From Prevotella sp. (lineage in GTDB: Bacteria > Bacteroidota > Bacteroidia > Bacteroidales > Bacteroidaceae): a DNA stretch of 64,000 nt. The notes under the pieces were generated by a model. That model did not search any database and was not told the origin of the DNA. It was given only the letters and a program-made list of their open reading frames with translations. The position numbers were made by a program, and so were the translations under genes. The stretch is taken from NCBI GenBank assembly GCA_017548275.1, contig JAFZAH010000003.1, positions 1-64,000 on the forward strand, read 5' to 3'. This document shows, one piece after another, positions 1 through 8,557 of the stretch. Each line of letters begins with the position of its first letter. The first letter of the stretch is position 1.

Positions 1-57
1 AAACGGAACGGGGATGATGGTCGGGACGAAGATAACGGCTAGCCGGTGGATAAATGT

Positions 58-564
58 CTATTGGATGATTTTGAAACGGATGCGGAAAGAACGGGTCATT
101 TCATCCCAATTGGTGCCAAGCATCTCGAAGCGGCCAATTTGCGCAGTGCTGCGCACATGCTTACCAATGCAGGGGCAGACATCGTAATCGCCAATACGGA
201 CAAGGCGAATGGTGTCGGAAGCATCGTCGGGCAGCCGTTCTAAAGACAAAAGCGCATCGGGTGAGTCTTCTTCCGCCTCCATGATGATGCCGTCGAGTTC
301 AGCACGTGTGACATACTGAAAGGTCACGGGCATATCCTGCCGGATGAGTTCATTCATTTCGCGCTCTATTTCCTTTTCCGCTTTGCGGTCAGGTTTTTGG
401 TCAAGGATGTAACTGATTTTGCTTTTCTTACGCTCGATATGCGCATTGCGCGACCTCTCGCAACCGTATTTGCGCACCATTAACTGGTTGAGCAAATGTT
501 CTGCGGTGTGTGCAGGAGGAAACTCTTCCTTATTGTGGTCGTTTAAGATGTAATCAGATGCCAT
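58..564 (-). CDS. AlaX-like alanyl-tRNA editing domain protein
   Basis: This 168-residue protein matches the second additional (editing) domain of alanyl/threonyl-tRNA synthetases as a free-standing protein, a family that hydrolyses mischarged Ser- or Gly-tRNA(Ala) in the cytoplasm. The zinc ligands are visible: HTAEH (His19, His23) near the start, and CPCIGKH (Cys130 or Cys132 and His136) near the end. No synthetase catalytic domain is attached, and the length fits the short AlaX class. It is the last gene seen of a minus-strand run fabD - GH13 - sanA-like - alaX-like, starting 9 bases after the previous stop, so it is probably co-transcribed. The family is clear; the exact tRNA substrate is inferred. 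Confidence 0.82.
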   Translation of the reverse strand: MASDYILNDHNKEEFPPAHTAEHLLNQLMVRKYGCERSRNAHIERKKSKISYILDQKPDRKAEKEIEREMNELIRQDMPVTFQYVTRAELDGIIMEAEEDSPDALLSLERLPDDASDTIRLVRIGDYDVCPCIGKHVRSTAQIGRFEMLGTNWDEMTRSFRIRFKIIQ

Positions 565-573
565 AACACCATA

Positions 574-1230
574 TTATTTGATTTGTATTTTCTCGCCTAA
601 ATACTTCGGTTCTTTACCAAAGATGAAATCCACAAAGACCTTTGTCCTGGCAAAAAACTCCCGGAAAGACACCTTTTTCGCCCTATGCCCCACAGCATTT
701 TTGGCATTCAAGCCTATAGCCTTTATGCCATAATGCTCAGCGAGATAAATGGCGCGCTCGTTGTGAAACTTCTGACTGACGATGATGATGTCATCCTGTC
801 CGAACACCTTGAGCGCCCTGACAACAGAATCAAGCGTGCGAAACCCCGCATAATCGAGGATTAAGGCCGAGGCGGGTATCCCTTTTGCCCTCAACGCCTT
901 TTGCATCTCAACCGGCTCGTTGTAATCGTTGCGGTGGTTGTCGCCACTGAGCAACAAGTATTTGACCTTACCTGCCTTGTACAATTCCGCAGCAGCCTCG
1001 ATGCGATATTTGAAAAAGACATTTGTATTGCCATCTCTGCCAATTGGCGATGTGCCTAACACAAGGGCCACTTTTTTCTTCGGCATTTGACTGACATCGT
1101 CGTATAACTTGCCCTCGGCATTGCTTGTGATGAGATAATCAAAGAGCCACATCAACAGGATGACGACTGCGAACAAGCCTAACAGCCAAAAGCAAATCCT
1201 TTTCAGCAACAACGATTTCAGCACCATCAT
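574..1230 (-). CDS. SanA/YdcF-like DUF218 membrane protein
   Basis: A protein of about 218 residues with one N-terminal membrane segment (roughly residues 10-30) followed by a DUF218 domain: KVALVLGTSP, then YRIEAAAELYKAGK, LLLSGDN and a late SQKFHNERAIYLA segment. This is the pattern of E. coli SanA, an envelope-integrity protein whose loss causes vancomycin sensitivity at high temperature; its chemistry is not known. A TTG codon directly after the upstream stop could extend it by three residues, but the first ATG (1230) or the next (1227) is more likely. It follows the GH13 gene with only a few bases between, so the two are probably translated from one mRNA. Confidence 0.8.
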   Translation of the reverse strand: MMVLKSLLLKRICFWLLGLFAVVILLMWLFDYLITSNAEGKLYDDVSQMPKKKVALVLGTSPIGRDGNTNVFFKYRIEAAAELYKAGKVKYLLLSGDNHRNDYNEPVEMQKALRAKGIPASALILDYAGFRTLDSVVRALKVFGQDDIIIVSQKFHNERAIYLAEHYGIKAIGLNAKNAVGHRAKKVSFREFFARTKVFVDFIFGKEPKYLGEKIQIK

Positions 1231-1239
1231 TTCCGACAA

Positions 1240-2898
1240 TTATAATATCATTTTCAACACGCATCCGCCATTGGATGGAACTGCGACGGTCAAAGGTGAA
1301 TCAGCGGAGAGGATGCCCTGCGTCTTTTCGCCAGTGAGCAAATCCACTGCATTGAACTGACGCTGAGGAATTTGCAGAAACTCGAAAGCATGGGCGGGAA
1401 TATTGATATTCGCCGAAACGGGCAGGTCATCGAAATTGGCCACGACAAGTATCACGTCAGTACCCGCTTTTCGCAGGAACGCGAACTGCCTGTCAGCCAG
1501 ATGGGGATTGACATACATGAGGTCGAAGGTTGCCCCTTCGCAGAAGCCTTTCTCCTCATTGGCCATCCGCATGACTTTACGATACAAATCCAAGAGTTTG
1601 CGCTCGTCTTGTTTTAATCTCCTTCGGTCAAAGAACTCACGGCGGATGGAGTCAACCGTCCAATAGTCAAAGATGGTGGTCCGTCCGTCAGTTCCGCTGA
1701 ATCCCTCGGCGTCCATGCCTTTCTCCCCCACCTCTTGCCCGGCATAAACCATGAGCGGGTTTTTCATAAGCAGAGCACTGACGAGGAGTCCCGGTAAGCC
1801 TTTCCATGCGTTACCAGCAAAGAAATCGGATGCAATGCGCTGCTCGTCATGATTCTCGAGGAAATAGAGCATGTGGTCGCGAATGTCATCGGTCTGTTGC
1901 CACTGCGCGGTGATATCTGATGCCGGTCTTCTGCCACAGATGACATCGCGGACGCAATCGTACATACCCACTTTGTCATAGAGGTAGTCGAAACCTGCAG
2001 CAAGGTAATTGCGGTATTGCGAAGGGTCATAGACCTCGCCGATGAAGATTTTGTCAGGATAGATAAACTTCACCTTGTCGGTAGCCCAATGCCAAAACGA
2101 CGTAGGCACCATCTCAGCCATGTCGCAACGGAATCCGTCCACCCCTTTTTGTGCCCAAAAGAGCAGGATGTCCGTCATTTTACTCCATGTGTCAGGTATG
2201 GGAGTAAAATGTTCGGAGCGGCCCCCGGCATCGCAATAGTCGATGCCGTAGTTGAGTTTGACGGTTTCGTACCAATCGTTGCGCGAAGGCCGCGCAGAGA
2301 ACTGGTCGTTGCCTGTAGCCTTGGCCGGACACTCCTGATAGGTTGTTTGTGAGGTAATGTCGGCAAGGTCGAGCGGCTGTCCCCAACAATAATAGAAATT
2401 GTTGTTGACGGAGAAGTGCATATCAGCATTGTCGTTCTGCCCCAGGTCATACACGCCTTCGGGTTTGCAAACCGAATGATACTGTCTTGCCACATGGTTT
2501 GGCACAAAATCCATGATAACCTTCATGCCAGCACGATGTGTCCGCCCGATGAGTTGCTCCCACTCCTTCATCCTGTCATCAACATTGACCGCGAGGTCGG
2601 GGTCAACATCATAATAGTCGGTAATGGCGTATGGCGACCCTGCCCTACCCTTCACCACATCAGGATGCTGGCACGGTATGTTATATGCCGAATAGTCAGT
2701 CTGAGAGGCATGGCGTATAATGCCCGTGAACCATATATGGGTGACGCCCATGTCCTTGATACGAGCCAATACCTCCTCATCGAAGTCATTTAACTTCCCG
2801 ACACCATTTTGCTCAATGGAGCCGTTTGCGATACGATTGGTGTTTTGGTTACCAAACAACCTCGTGAAGACCTGATAGACAACGGGCTTTTTCTTCAT
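1240..2898 (-). CDS. GH13 family glycosidase (alpha-amylase-like), no signal peptide
   Basis: A 552-residue TIM-barrel glycosidase of family GH13, acting on alpha-glucans such as starch or maltodextrin. Conserved regions are in order: DFVPNHVA (region I), GFRCDMAE with the likely nucleophile Asp near residue 257, IGEVYD with the acid/base Glu near 286, and ENHDEQR with the third catalytic Asp near 351. It begins MKKKPVVYQVFTRLFG without a signal peptide, so a cytoplasmic place is likely, unlike the exported amylase at 52469-55732. It sits 9 bases after fabD and just before the sanA-like gene. This gene between fabD and sanA is metabolically unrelated, but the tight spacing points to one transcript. 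Substrate is inferred from family only. Confidence 0.88.
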   Translation of the reverse strand: MKKKPVVYQVFTRLFGNQNTNRIANGSIEQNGVGKLNDFDEEVLARIKDMGVTHIWFTGIIRHASQTDYSAYNIPCQHPDVVKGRAGSPYAITDYYDVDPDLAVNVDDRMKEWEQLIGRTHRAGMKVIMDFVPNHVARQYHSVCKPEGVYDLGQNDNADMHFSVNNNFYYCWGQPLDLADITSQTTYQECPAKATGNDQFSARPSRNDWYETVKLNYGIDYCDAGGRSEHFTPIPDTWSKMTDILLFWAQKGVDGFRCDMAEMVPTSFWHWATDKVKFIYPDKIFIGEVYDPSQYRNYLAAGFDYLYDKVGMYDCVRDVICGRRPASDITAQWQQTDDIRDHMLYFLENHDEQRIASDFFAGNAWKGLPGLLVSALLMKNPLMVYAGQEVGEKGMDAEGFSGTDGRTTIFDYWTVDSIRREFFDRRRLKQDERKLLDLYRKVMRMANEEKGFCEGATFDLMYVNPHLADRQFAFLRKAGTDVILVVANFDDLPVSANINIPAHAFEFLQIPQRQFNAVDLLTGEKTQGILSADSPLTVAVPSNGGCVLKMIL

Positions 2899-2907
2899 AA
2901 GAACGAA

Positions 2908-3795
2908 TTATGCGATACCGTGCGCAGAAACTTCGCGGTCGATGCGTGCAATCATGCCTTGGAGGGCTTTGCCGGGACCACACTCAGTGAAGTCGTCTGC
3001 GCCATCAGCAATCATGTTTTGCACACACTGAGTCCAACGTACGGATGATGTGAGTTGTGCGATGAGATTTTGTTTGATTTCAGCGGGGTCGGTATGGGGA
3101 TTACCATCGACATTCTGATAAACGGGGCATTTCGGTGTTTGAATGTCCGTCTTCTCAATGGCAGCCTGCAATTCGTCTTTTGCTGGTTGCATGAGGGGAG
3201 AGTGGAATGCTCCACCCACCTTGAGGGGCAGTGCGCGTTTTGCACCTGCGTTCTTCATTCTCTCGCAAGCCTCGTTGATAGCCTCCACATTACCCGAAAT
3301 GACGAGTTGACCGGGACAGTTGTAATTGGCAGGCACAACGACATTGCCCTCGCGGCTGATTTCTCCACAAATCTCCTCGATTTGGTCATCAGGCAGTCCG
3401 ACGATGGCAGCCATCGTGGAAGGAGCAGCCTCGCATGCTTTTTGCATAGCCATGGCGCGGGCATAGACCAGACGCAAACCATCTTCGAAACTAAGCGCTC
3501 CAGCAGCGACCAATGCAGAGAACTCACCGAGAGAGTGGCCAGCAGTCATAGCGGGTTTGAAGTCATCGCCCATGCAGAGCGCACTAATGACGCTGTGCAG
3601 GAACACTGCGGGCTGTGTCACCTTGGTCTGACGGAGGTCTTCGTCAGTGCCTTCAAACATGATATCGGTAATCCTGTATCCGAGGATGTCGTTGGCTTTC
3701 TCAAAAAGTTCTTTAGCGAGCGGGTTGTTGTCATAGAGATCCTTGCCCATACCCACAAACTGGGCTCCCTGTCCGGGGAAAACAAATGCTTTCAT
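2908..3795 (-). CDS. fabD: Malonyl-CoA:ACP transacylase FabD
   Basis: FabD moves malonyl groups from CoA to acyl carrier protein, the entry step of type II fatty acid synthesis in the cytoplasm. The 295-residue length is typical. The start FVFPGQGAQFVGMG is the family signature, the nucleophile elbow GHSLGEFSAL carries the active serine near residue 93, and GAFHSPLM holds the partner histidine. It is the first gene of the minus-strand operon at the left of the window; a Bacteroidetes -7 box lies at 3830-3837, giving a leader of roughly 30 bases. No Shine-Dalgarno site is seen. Confidence 0.96.
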   Translation of the reverse strand: MKAFVFPGQGAQFVGMGKDLYDNNPLAKELFEKANDILGYRITDIMFEGTDEDLRQTKVTQPAVFLHSVISALCMGDDFKPAMTAGHSLGEFSALVAAGALSFEDGLRLVYARAMAMQKACEAAPSTMAAIVGLPDDQIEEICGEISREGNVVVPANYNCPGQLVISGNVEAINEACERMKNAGAKRALPLKVGGAFHSPLMQPAKDELQAAIEKTDIQTPKCPVYQNVDGNPHTDPAEIKQNLIAQLTSSVRWTQCVQNMIADGADDFTECGPGKALQGMIARIDREVSAHGIA

Positions 3796-3829
3796 TTTTA
3801 CCTTATTATATTTTGATTAAAATCGGATG

Positions 3830-3837
3830 CAAAGGTA
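3830..3837 (-). promoter_or_regulatory. Bacteroidetes -7 box for fabD operon
   Basis: On the minus strand this reads TACCTTTG, an exact match to the phylum's -7 consensus TAnnTTTG. It lies 35 bases before the fabD start. No clear -33 box was found; the upstream bases are a 7-base tandem array. Confidence 0.65.
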
Positions 3838-3849
3838 CTACTTTTTTTT

Positions 3850-3884
3850 GAAATACGAAATATGAAATACGAAATACGAAATTA
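3850..3884. repeat. Heptamer array, unit GAAATAC (5 units)
   Basis: Five head-to-tail 7-base units: GAAATAC, GAAATAT, GAAATAC, GAAATAC, GAAATTA. It lies between the fabD promoter and the terminator of the next minus-strand operon. The sequence differs from the other arrays in the window but the period of seven is the same. Confidence 0.85.
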
Positions 3885-3886
3885 TC

Positions 3887-3915
3887 AAAGAAAAAGGACG
3901 CGAATCATCGCGCCC
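3887..3915 (-). terminator. Rho-independent terminator of the esterase operon
   Basis: On the minus strand an 8-base-pair stem (GGGCGCGA with TCGCGTCC, one G-T pair, loop TGAT) is followed by TTTTTCTTT. It would end transcripts from the esterase gene at 4047-5486, after about 130 bases of 3' sequence that holds a short open stretch described in the findings. Confidence 0.8.
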
Positions 3916-4046
3916 TGCTTGTTTACCCTATCGTGAGAGAAGATCATTCGTCTGCCCAATTGGAATTGACCATTTTGGCATTGACCTTATAGGTCTTTCC
4001 TTTTGAATTACGGAATGTGCCCGTGTTTAATAGATAAACAGTTGAT

Positions 4047-5486
4047 TTATTTTTGATTTTTCACTGCATCAGCAACTATTTCAGCGATGCGCCTCACGCC
4101 TTTGTCATTGGGGTGGATGCCATCGGGTTGCACTTTTTCACTGTCATTTCCGAACAAGGAATGCAGGTCGATAAGATGTAATCCGTATTCATTGGCAACC
4201 TCTTTTTGCAAAGGTATGATTTCATTGGCGATGATTTCTTCGTTGATGTTCCACGACGCTTTGAGCGCAGGAATGGGGGTGCAGATATAGACTTGCGTTT
4301 TTACAGGCACCGCAGCCTTAGCCTTCTTTCCTTTTTTCTTTGCCGGAGTCGTGATACCAGGACAAAGTGTGTTGAGCATCTGCAACAAATCCTGCTTGAA
4401 CTCCGCACCATATTGCCAGTTTTGCGGCTTTGAGTCGTTGGTGCCCAATTTGATGATAACAACGTCGGGATTGAAAGCAATGGCATCTCTCCATGCAGTC
4501 TCATTCATATAAGGCAGGTCGCCCTTGTTGAGCATCGTTCTGCCACTGACACCAAAATTTTTGACCCAATAATCTTTTCCGAGCATCTGTTGCAGGAGTG
4601 CGGGATATCCGTGTTGAGAAGCCACATCAATGCCGTGTCCGTCAGTGATGCTGTTGCCTATGCACGCCACCCTGATGGCATCGGGTTTGGGCGTGTTACG
4701 GTTTTTCAGCCAGTTGCCAAGGTCATTCAACATTTGATCATGGTATTTGAACCAAGGTCCGACGCCCCATCCGTGATCACCCGTAGGATAGATATACATG
4801 GCACACTCATTGCCGGCGTTTCTCATCGCTGAGTAATAAGCCACACCATTGGTCACGGGCGGCACCAATCTGTCGTCGCTCGACATAAGGATGATAGCGG
4901 GAGGCGTGAGATGGCGCTGCACTGAATTGTTGGTGGAATATTTTCTTACGAGTTCGGGATCTTTCTGTCCCTCCTCGCCGAGGAAGTTTTGGCATGAGTA
5001 TTTGTGCGACACACGCTCATCCATCGATATAACAGGATAGAAGAGGATGCTGAAATCGGGCCTTACCTCATAGTCTGACAATGTGGAAATCACCGATGCG
5101 AGGTGTCCGCCTGCCGAGAATCCCATGATACCGACATCGCGCGGATTGATACCCCATACCGCAGCAGAATCCCTGACGATGCGGAAAGTATTCTCTACAT
5201 CACCGATGGGGCGGGTTCTGTCTCCATTTGGCAGGCGGTAGTTGACCACGAAATAGGCTATGCCCTGCTCATTGAGCCAATTGGACCACTGAGTGCCCTC
5301 ATGAGTGTTTGAAAGAACGGAATATCCACCACCGGGAACGCCTACAATGGCTTTTCCTGATGGATTTTGGGGAAGGAACGCCACCATATGCGACTCGTCG
5401 GTGAGATCGATTTTGAAAGTTCTCGCAGTCTGAGCCTGGGCAGTTATTGCCACCAGCAGCAGAACGAATAACAATGTTTTTTTCAT
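4047..5486 (-). CDS. Exported two-domain carbohydrate esterase (alpha/beta hydrolase + SGNH)
   Basis: A 479-residue exported protein with two esterase domains, probably removing acetyl groups from plant polysaccharides such as xylan. The start was placed at ATG 5486, which gives a clean signal peptide MKKTLLFVLLLVAITAQAQ; an upstream ATG 14 codons earlier would bury it. Domain 1 (about residues 30-255) is an alpha/beta hydrolase with GFSAGGH (Ser near 122), SSDDRLVP (Asp near 200) and GDHGWG (His near 235). Domain 2 (about 270-479) is an SGNH hydrolase with GNSITDG, GTNDS and DGIHPN. A lysine-rich insert (KKKGKKAKAA, near 385) interrupts domain 2. Two-domain esterases of this kind occur in Prevotella and relatives. 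Substrate is inferred. Confidence 0.82.
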   Translation of the reverse strand: MKKTLLFVLLLVAITAQAQTARTFKIDLTDESHMVAFLPQNPSGKAIVGVPGGGYSVLSNTHEGTQWSNWLNEQGIAYFVVNYRLPNGDRTRPIGDVENTFRIVRDSAAVWGINPRDVGIMGFSAGGHLASVISTLSDYEVRPDFSILFYPVISMDERVSHKYSCQNFLGEEGQKDPELVRKYSTNNSVQRHLTPPAIILMSSDDRLVPPVTNGVAYYSAMRNAGNECAMYIYPTGDHGWGVGPWFKYHDQMLNDLGNWLKNRNTPKPDAIRVACIGNSITDGHGIDVASQHGYPALLQQMLGKDYWVKNFGVSGRTMLNKGDLPYMNETAWRDAIAFNPDVVIIKLGTNDSKPQNWQYGAEFKQDLLQMLNTLCPGITTPAKKKGKKAKAAVPVKTQVYICTPIPALKASWNINEEIIANEIIPLQKEVANEYGLHLIDLHSLFGNDSEKVQPDGIHPNDKGVRRIAEIVADAVKNQK

Positions 5487-5558
5487 AATAGTTGAAGGGG
5501 AGTTAGTTGGTTTTGATAATGTGAACAACGGAAAAAAGGAGTGATTGTGATATGAAGA

Positions 5559-6116
5559 CTATTGTCGTTTAATGACTTTGCAGGGGTTGCCTGCAGCAAT
5601 GGAGCCGGAAGGGATGTCATTGACAACGACCGCACCTGCGCCGATGGTCACATTGTCGCCGATGGTCACCCCCGGGAGAATGGTGACCCCACCACCTATC
5701 CATACATTATTGCCTATATTGACCGGTTTGGCCCACTCTTTTCTAGAATTTCTTTCAATGGGGTCGGTGCTGTGACATGCGGTGTAAATACCGACATTGG
5801 GACCGATGAAACAATCATCGCCGATAGATACTGGCGCTTCATCGAGTATGGTCAGGTTGAAGTTGGCGAAAAAGCGTTTTCCCACGTGGATTTGTTTGCC
5901 GTAGTCGCAATAGAAGGGTTGGTTGATGATGATTTCATCGTCGCCTATATATCCAAGCAGATTTTTCAACATCTCCCGTTTCTCATCCATCTGCGACGGC
6001 CGCAACTGATTATAGTCAAAAATAATCTCGCGTGTCGCCGCCAGTTCCTCCAACAATTGCCGGTCTTTGGCAGAGTAGATTTCTCCGGCGAGCATTTTCT
6101 CCTTTTCGGTCTTCAT
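5559..6116 (-). CDS. Sugar O-acetyltransferase (maltose/galactoside acetyltransferase family)
   Basis: A 185-residue acetyltransferase made of a short N-terminal mac domain (KMLAGEIYSAKDRQLLEE) and a left-handed beta-helix of hexapeptide repeats (ISIGDDCFIGPNVGIY, VNIGNNVWIGGGVTIL, VTIGDNVTIGAGAVVV). The catalytic histidine is in the ACHSTD segment. Family members move acetyl groups from acetyl-CoA to maltose, galactosides or similar sugars in the cytoplasm; the physiological role is generally thought to be detoxification. It lies between the DUF3857 gene and the esterase gene on the same strand. The exact sugar is not readable from the sequence. Confidence 0.88.
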   Translation of the reverse strand: MKTEKEKMLAGEIYSAKDRQLLEELAATREIIFDYNQLRPSQMDEKREMLKNLLGYIGDDEIIINQPFYCDYGKQIHVGKRFFANFNLTILDEAPVSIGDDCFIGPNVGIYTACHSTDPIERNSRKEWAKPVNIGNNVWIGGGVTILPGVTIGDNVTIGAGAVVVNDIPSGSIAAGNPCKVIKRQ

Positions 6117-6128
6117 ATCTTATTTGAG

Positions 6129-6157
6129 AATGACGGCGACATATTGCCGCCGTCATT
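6129..6157 (-). terminator. Hairpin after the DUF3857 gene (terminator or attenuator)
   Basis: A perfect 10-base-pair stem (AATGACGGCG with its complement) with a 9-base loop lies in the 48-base gap between the DUF3857 stop and the acetyltransferase start. No good T-run follows on the minus strand, so partial termination or mRNA protection is as likely as full termination. Confidence 0.5.
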
Positions 6158-6164
6158 TCGTGTT

Positions 6165-8183
6165 TTATTTGCGTTTGAACTCAAAAGTGCTGTTACTGCA
6201 TTTAGCCAACATCTCGAATATATCTCGAATTTCGGGATAGTTTTTCTCCGAATGGTTGAGTTTATTGACGTTGAACTGATATTGCAGTTGCACCTTGTCG
6301 CCGATGACAGAAGTGAATACACGTCCGTCAAGTCCTTTATCACCAGTGGAGATAATCGTGTTCTGCGGGTCTTGCGCCAATGTGTATCCTTCGGGCATCT
6401 TGATATTAACAATGATATTCTCGGATGAGAGACAGGGGAATTCCACAGGAATAATGCGCTGTTTTTCCGTGAAGGGGTTTTCAGCCAGCGGCGGGTTGTT
6501 GAACGGCGAGATACGGATGACACCGTCTTTCACCTCGCCTTGCCGGGTGAACTCCTCGGTCAACATCTCTTCCGGGGCGAACTGAGTTGTTTTTCCCTGT
6601 TCACTGAGTGCCTGACGATATTTAGCGGCAGCGAGGCCTGTGTAACGAGCCGTTTGTGTGCCAGTCAGTTTACCATCGGTTGAGAGTTCTGCGTCAATCA
6701 TGATAGAGGTTTGTGCCCTCTGCAATTTCTGGAAATTGACCCACTGCCCCTTTTTGCCTTTAATAATTGCACGCGCACGTTCCACGAGCAACGATTCGGG
6801 CAAGATATTGAAATAGCCGTCGGTGGACGAAGCGTCGATAAACATAACCGGTGCACTACCTGGAGCAATTCCGACCACGTATGTTGACAATTTGGCGATA
6901 GAGGGAAAATTATAAGGCAACAGTCCCATGTCTCTGCTTCTAAGGGCAACCGGGTATGCATTCAAACCCACCTGATGCATTGACTGAATGAGCAGCAAGT
7001 TGATGTCAGCATTCGAGCCGGTTCCGTTTTTGAGCGTCTCAGAAGTTTTCTTGGGCCACATCGCATATTTACCGTTCCATTCCACTTTACTCATTACCAA
7101 TTGATAAACAGCAGCAGCGCGCTCAGTCTCATTGGCTATGTCAGCGATTTTCGCCTGATTGATTGCATCTTTGAGAGGGCTCTCATCGTCAAGGTGTTTG
7201 CCCAAATCCTCATCATCGAGCACCATTGCGTCGATTTGATCCCAAGTACGCGCATAGTCAGTTTGCAATGTCCCTCTGAGGCTATAACTCTTCAGGTCTG
7301 CGGTCACTCCTGCGCAATAGTCTCGCACATTCCAAACGTACGAGTCATTAGTTATGGCTTTGAGGTCACGACCGACACAAGTGTAGTGATTGGTGTTGAT
7401 GATGACAGGCGCAGCGATGGCGTCGCTCTCAAGTTTATATCTCATAGTACCCTGCACGCATGTACAGACAAGGCGCTGGATACCATGCTCCTCGACGTTG
7501 AAAATGAGATATCCGGGAATATCAGCATCAAGACAAGCGTATGCTACAGGTATTTCTCTTTGAGCGAACCAGTCGCGCATGAGGAAGAACAACTGACTGT
7601 GAACGGTATATTCATATTCAATGACCGTCCCCTCGCGCACATCGGGTACAGTAAACAACACCACGCCATTCTGGTCGTCAAGTTTCTGGTTTTTGACAGC
7701 ATCCTTCTTCATTACGGATTTAACCGTCTTTCCATTGACCACATTATAGGCAACGGCCTTGATATCTTCCACGCTCTCGGAATTATAATTACCTATGGCG
7801 TCTTCAAGGAATGAGCCTGCAGGGTTCTCAATGTCAAGAGAATTGCCACGACTGGAGAACTTGGAACCTTTAATGTTTGATTTCCCGTTATAATTATGGA
7901 TATAAGGAACGGCCACATTTGCTTTATCGGCTCCCTCGGGTTTAAGCACTTTTATTCTGACTTTCTCGTGATAATCGACCAGATATCCATTGGTCTGTAC
8001 GGTATATTCCACATTGGTCAACCGGCAGAGCACCACTGCCTCGGCTTGAGGATCAAGTGAGTAAGATGTCATTTCCAACTCCTCTTTCGTGGGTTTACCA
8101 AACTTCATGTTCACATTCTGCTGAGCCATGATGCCCAGATGTGACATGATAAACGCAAAAAGTAAAAAACAGACTTTTTTCAT
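6165..8183 (-). CDS. Exported DUF3857 / transglutaminase-like protein lacking the catalytic Cys
   Basis: A 672-residue protein with a signal peptide (MKKVCFLLFAFIMSHLGIMAQ), an N-terminal DUF3857 beta domain (about residues 50-230) and a transglutaminase-like core (about 330-470). In the core, where active members have G-x-C-x-D, this protein has GSNAD (near 391), so Asn stands in the cysteine's place and hydrolase or crosslinking activity is unlikely. The same change is familiar in Bacteroidetes DUF3857 proteins. The role is unknown; a periplasmic peptide- or sugar-binding function is a guess. It leads the minus-strand group with the acetyltransferase and esterase. A weak -7-like box (TACCTTTA) lies about 45 bases upstream. 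Confidence 0.85.
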   Translation of the reverse strand: MKKVCFLLFAFIMSHLGIMAQQNVNMKFGKPTKEELEMTSYSLDPQAEAVVLCRLTNVEYTVQTNGYLVDYHEKVRIKVLKPEGADKANVAVPYIHNYNGKSNIKGSKFSSRGNSLDIENPAGSFLEDAIGNYNSESVEDIKAVAYNVVNGKTVKSVMKKDAVKNQKLDDQNGVVLFTVPDVREGTVIEYEYTVHSQLFFLMRDWFAQREIPVAYACLDADIPGYLIFNVEEHGIQRLVCTCVQGTMRYKLESDAIAAPVIINTNHYTCVGRDLKAITNDSYVWNVRDYCAGVTADLKSYSLRGTLQTDYARTWDQIDAMVLDDEDLGKHLDDESPLKDAINQAKIADIANETERAAAVYQLVMSKVEWNGKYAMWPKKTSETLKNGTGSNADINLLLIQSMHQVGLNAYPVALRSRDMGLLPYNFPSIAKLSTYVVGIAPGSAPVMFIDASSTDGYFNILPESLLVERARAIIKGKKGQWVNFQKLQRAQTSIMIDAELSTDGKLTGTQTARYTGLAAAKYRQALSEQGKTTQFAPEEMLTEEFTRQGEVKDGVIRISPFNNPPLAENPFTEKQRIIPVEFPCLSSENIIVNIKMPEGYTLAQDPQNTIISTGDKGLDGRVFTSVIGDKVQLQYQFNVNKLNHSEKNYPEIRDIFEMLAKCSNSTFEFKRK

Positions 8184-8557
8184 TGTAATACTTATACTGA
8201 TAATTTATTGTCGTTAATTAGAAGGTGTAAAGGTACGTCAAAAAAATGACACATGAAATAAAAACGGAATAAAAAACTGAAAATTGTCTTTTTTTAATAA
8301 AAGGATTCCGAAATGCCGGTTATTGTAACTATCTCTATAAGACCAACAATTTGGTCATGAAAAAGTCCGTTTTTAGCAATTGTCAGTGTTTTTTCATGGA
8401 AATCGACGAATAATTGGCAAAAAAACACTATTTTTGTACCCACCATTCATTATCTATCAAACACCAACCATTCATAGCCGTAAGAAAAATTATTCATTAT
8501 CTGTCAGGTTATGTCACACCGATTGAATATTTATAATTTATAACATAAAAAATACAC
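8184..8557. other. Intergenic region between divergent genes
   Basis: This 374-base AT-rich gap separates the divergent DUF3857 and phosphatase genes. It holds a weak minus-strand -7-like box near 8229-8236 and a good plus-strand -7 box at 8429-8436. No RNA gene, repeat array or coding stretch was seen. Confidence 0.7.
8429..8436 (+). promoter_or_regulatory. Bacteroidetes -7 box for the phosphatase-glycosidase operon
   Basis: TATTTTTG matches TAnnTTTG exactly. It lies 122 bases before the phosphatase start, leaving a long leader in which I see no known riboswitch. Confidence 0.55.

Noticed and set aside
1-57. Start of another gene downstream of the AlaX-like gene on the minus strand
   Set aside because: A hydrophobic open frame reaches the edge but has no start codon and is too short to judge.
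3055-3816. A 253-codon plus-strand open frame opposite fabD
   Set aside because: It is a mirror frame of fabD with no recognisable domain.
5562-6428. A 288-codon plus-strand open frame
   Set aside because: It is antisense to the acetyltransferase and DUF3857 genes, has no family resemblance and odd composition.
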